Assembly: GCF_024129865.1 (NCBI RefSeq)
Contig: NZ_JAMYFE010000018.1
Location: 1-64,000, forward strand
Origin: Stieleria tagensis
Lineage (GTDB): Bacteria > Planctomycetota > Planctomycetia > Pirellulales > Pirellulaceae
Length of the DNA: 64,000 bases
Direction of reading: 5' to 3'
The notes beneath the pieces were generated by a model. It ran no database searches. It was not told the DNA's origin and saw nothing but the letters and a program-made list of their open reading frames with translations. Shown in pieces: positions 61,459-64,000 of the stretch (within the stretch, counting starts at the first letter, position 1; each line of letters begins with the position of its first letter). Made by a program: the position numbers and the translations under genes.

Positions 61459-63957
61459 ATGGAATGTATTGAACAAAATCAAACTGAGTCTCACGACGAA
61501 GAAACGTCGCTGAGCGGTCCTCGGCCGGCGCGGGTCCGACGGGCTGGGATCGTCGAAACTCAATCGAGCCCGATCGGTGGTTCGGGACTGCCACCTCGCG
61601 GTGGCGATGACGATGAGCCTCATTTTGATCCATCGGTGATCGGCCATTCGGTTCGCCGTCGCTGGCCGATTGCTTGTCTGTGTGGTGTATTGATCGCGCC
61701 GGTTTTGGCCGCTGCAGCTTGGTTCGCCCTGCAACCGAAATTTGCCGCCGTCGCCTTTCTACGAATCGATGCCGTTGATGCTCCACTGGCGTTTCAAACA
61801 GCCGACCGCAGTGGCGGCGGCCGTGGCTCGTTCGACCTATACAAGAGCACTCAAAGCCAGCTGATTAAAACGCCATTCGTTCTAAACAAAGCCCTGTCGG
61901 ATGATCGCGTCAAATCGCTGGAAATTATCAAAACCAATCCGGATCCAAGCGAATGGATGAAAGATGGTTTAACGGTCGACTTTCCGGGCCGCAGCGAAGT
62001 GATGTCGATTACGTTCGAATCCGGCGATGCCGCGGCATCGCTGGCGGTATTGGACGCAATCGTCGACGCCTACATGAACGAAGCGGTGCTCGATGAGGTC
62101 AACGAGCGACGTCTGCGTCTGGATAATCTGGAACGGGTGTTCTCAGAAACGGAAAGCAAGGTTCGCGACAAACGCGCCGACATTCGAAAATTGGCGGACA
62201 CATTGGGAACCAGCGATAGCGAATCACTAAGCATCGCCCAACAGATGTCGATCCAACGCTACGGCCAAATCCAATCGGAGTTAGGCAAAGTCGAATTTGA
62301 TTTGATGCGTGGCCAAGGCGAGTTGGAAGCCTTCGGAAAAGTGCTGGAGAAACTTGAAGTCACACGAACGGAATTGGTCGCGGCACTCGAAAAATCAAAG
62401 GCCGAGCAGCCCGCAACCAGCGAGTCCGGCGACGGCGAGAAAACCGTGGTGGCAACATCATCCCAGCCTTTGGCAGCCAATGCATCTGCCAACGATCAAG
62501 AGCTGTCGGCAGATAGTGAAGAATTGCCAGACGGCTATGAGTTGACCGATGTCGAAATCACCGCCGTCGTCTCCGCAGACGCAATCTATCAACGACTCTA
62601 CGGCGAGGGCCGCAGGTTGTACGACGAAATTGAGCTTTACAAATCCGAATTCGGGGAAGGCATGATTCGTCATCGCCGTGCCCAACTGCAACGACTGAAG
62701 AGCGAAATCCAGCGCCGCAAGGAAGAGATTGTTCGTATTGCACAAGCGGAAAAAATTAAGCAGCTACAGTCGGGCGAGATGGACGTTTACGCCGATTTGA
62801 CGGTCGAGCAACGACAGATCGCCATCAAGATTGCCGAAATCGAACAGCAAATCAAAGCCCAGAAACAATTGATGGCGAATCGTGAGATCGGCGTTGGTGT
62901 GCTACAGCAACAGACCAAACGCATCGAAAACGACTTGAAAGAATTGGGTGCCGAAGCCAAGAAATTGGGCCGCTCATCCGTCGATGTCGAAATGATGCGT
63001 GCCGAGATCGCATCGCTAGATGATGTGTTGGCACGATTGTCCAGTGAAATCGAGCGGACTCGGATTGAGCTGAAAACCGGGTCGCGAGTGTCTGTGATCT
63101 CCGAGTCGTCCAAAATCAGTGACGGCGGTTCCAAGAAACGTTTCTTGGCGACCGGGATGGCTGCGTTTGCCGGACTGTGCATTCCCCTGTTGGCGTTTGT
63201 CGGTTACGACGCCCGCAGCAAATTGGTCAACGGTTCGGATTCGATTTCACGTGAGCTGTCGGTGCCACTGTTGGGCAGTGTCCCCAATGAACGTAATTTG
63301 GCACGCCAATTTGAATCGAATCGAATTGTCGACGGAGCCTTCGGAAATTCTGTCGGTTCGATTGTCGCAATCCTGGTCAACAAGGCCAAGTTTGATGATG
63401 CAAATATCATCATGGTCAGTAGCGCGGTGTCGGGCGAAGGCAAAAGCACGCTTTCAAATAGCTTGTGGCGTGGGTTGGCCGATGCCAAATACCGAACACT
63501 GATCGTCGACTTTGATCTCCGCCGTCCAACCTTGCACCGTGATTTGGGAATCGACGCCGGACTGGGTGTTTCCGATATCGTCGGTGATGGCGTTTCATGG
63601 AAAAAATGCATTCGCAAACACAGCGATTCCAAATTCTTCATGACGGCTGGATCATGCAAGGACCTCAACCTCGCTGCGGCCGCACAAAACACGCTGCCGC
63701 AATTGTTCGATGAGTTGCGCATCCATTTTGATTTTGTGATCGTCGATACCCCTCCGATTCTGCCCGTGGTCGATTCGCGAGTGATCGGCGAACACGTCGA
63801 TGGGTGTGTGTTGGCAGTGATGCGAGATCGTAGCCGAACGCCACAGGTTGCTGCGGCTGCAGAAACGCTCAAAGCTCACGGCACACCAATCATGGGCGTG
63901 GTGGTCAACAAATGCAGCGGTAAATCATCCGACGCAACTTACTACGATTACAGTTGA
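61459..63957 (+). CDS. Wzc-like polysaccharide co-polymerase with BY-kinase domain
   Basis: A protein of 832 residues. A cytoplasmic N-tail of about 60 residues precedes span 1 (about 72-92). A Wzz-like domain and an extended coiled coil (about 210-560) fill the periplasm, interrupted by an acidic low-complexity stretch near 320-360. Span 2 (about 558-576) leads to a bacterial tyrosine kinase domain with Walker A S-G-E-G-K-S-T at about 668-675, Walker A' IVDFDLRRP and Walker B FVIVDTPP. The extreme C-terminus YYDYS is a short tyrosine cluster, the usual autophosphorylation site. It would control exopolysaccharide chain length and export. Nine nt after the exosortase gene. Confidence 0.92.
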   Translation: MECIEQNQTESHDEETSLSGPRPARVRRAGIVETQSSPIGGSGLPPRGGDDDEPHFDPSVIGHSVRRRWPIACLCGVLIAPVLAAAAWFALQPKFAAVAFLRIDAVDAPLAFQTADRSGGGRGSFDLYKSTQSQLIKTPFVLNKALSDDRVKSLEIIKTNPDPSEWMKDGLTVDFPGRSEVMSITFESGDAAASLAVLDAIVDAYMNEAVLDEVNERRLRLDNLERVFSETESKVRDKRADIRKLADTLGTSDSESLSIAQQMSIQRYGQIQSELGKVEFDLMRGQGELEAFGKVLEKLEVTRTELVAALEKSKAEQPATSESGDGEKTVVATSSQPLAANASANDQELSADSEELPDGYELTDVEITAVVSADAIYQRLYGEGRRLYDEIELYKSEFGEGMIRHRRAQLQRLKSEIQRRKEEIVRIAQAEKIKQLQSGEMDVYADLTVEQRQIAIKIAEIEQQIKAQKQLMANREIGVGVLQQQTKRIENDLKELGAEAKKLGRSSVDVEMMRAEIASLDDVLARLSSEIERTRIELKTGSRVSVISESSKISDGGSKKRFLATGMAAFAGLCIPLLAFVGYDARSKLVNGSDSISRELSVPLLGSVPNERNLARQFESNRIVDGAFGNSVGSIVAILVNKAKFDDANIIMVSSAVSGEGKSTLSNSLWRGLADAKYRTLIVDFDLRRPTLHRDLGIDAGLGVSDIVGDGVSWKKCIRKHSDSKFFMTAGSCKDLNLAAAAQNTLPQLFDELRIHFDFVIVDTPPILPVVDSRVIGEHVDGCVLAVMRDRSRTPQVAAAAETLKAHGTPIMGVVVNKCSGKSSDATYYDYS

Positions 63958-63968
63958 TCGGTCTCCGA

Positions 63969-64000
63969 TGAATCTTTCACCCCTCAGTCGATCTTGGATC
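63969..64000 (+). CDS. Possible start of next gene (cut by window end)
   Basis: An ATG at 63969, 11 nt after the kinase stop, opens a frame running off the window (MNLSPLSRSWI). The spacing is that of an operon, and an exopolysaccharide gene would be expected, but ten or so codons cannot identify it. Confidence 0.3.

Overview
This window looks like chromosome from a planctomycete, most likely a marine Pirellulaceae/Rhodopirellula-type organism. The evidence is the gene content: two CxPxR sulfatases, PSCyt1/DUF1549/DUF1553, DUF1501, DUF1552 and DUF1588/1592 proteins, two PVC-type heme-binding membrane-bound dehydrogenases, DUF1080 and DUF1570 proteins, a PEP-CTERM protein, an exosortase and a Gfo/Idh/MocA protein with a Tat signal. 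Most genes lie singly or in short operons with frequent strand switches. No phage, IS element, CRISPR array or rRNA operon was found.

Layout. 1-2034 has no convincing gene. It holds the 3' half of an arginine-type tRNA with a strong terminator, then a 200-bp tandem array in which each unit carries a 74-bp palindrome; the same palindrome recurs near 42.7 and 48.4 kb. 2.0-6.4 kb: a secreted sulfatase, a repeat-rich spacer, and three secreted or small proteins of unknown function. 6.7-12.5 kb: a 1,933-residue mosaic secreted protein (FG-GAP/VCBS, dehydrogenase propeller, HEAT, cytochrome c, DUF1080). 12.6-15.9 kb: KDPG aldolase, KDG kinase and sulfatase, a likely operon for sulfated uronate-containing glycans. 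16.1-18.7 kb: a PEP-CTERM protein and a Dop/PafA-like enzyme with a hydrophobic insertion. 18.7-30.1 kb: Gfo/Idh/MocA protein and MFS transporter, then two convergent pairs of planctomycetal cytochrome plus Tat-exported partner. 30.6-36 kb: TIM-barrel protein, Wzz-like protein, parvulin and a secreted unknown. 36-49.6 kb: DUF1570 putative metalloprotease, nadB, tRNA-Asp, an L7/L12-C-terminal-like protein, a PfkB kinase, DUF1015, a DEDDh exonuclease with BRCT, rimI, a LarA homologue, dus, galM and queG.

49.6-58.6 kb is mainly a minus-strand series: corA, an EEP-family hydrolase, cardiolipin synthase and a cation:dicarboxylate-type transporter fused to a solute-binding domain, the last joints being GTGA overlaps. 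A PAP2 phosphatase diverges from corA, so the block looks like an envelope-lipid and ion module. 58.6-64 kb: a GH32/GH43-like protein, an exosortase, and a Wzc-like tyrosine kinase that probably opens an exopolysaccharide/PEP-CTERM sorting locus continuing beyond the window.

The observations I rank highest are the Dop-like enzyme with a hydrophobic insertion of about 110 residues, the transporter-SBP fusion at the end of the lipid operon, the dispersed palindromic repeat family, and the truncated tRNA. All functional calls come from reading motifs; no database search was run.
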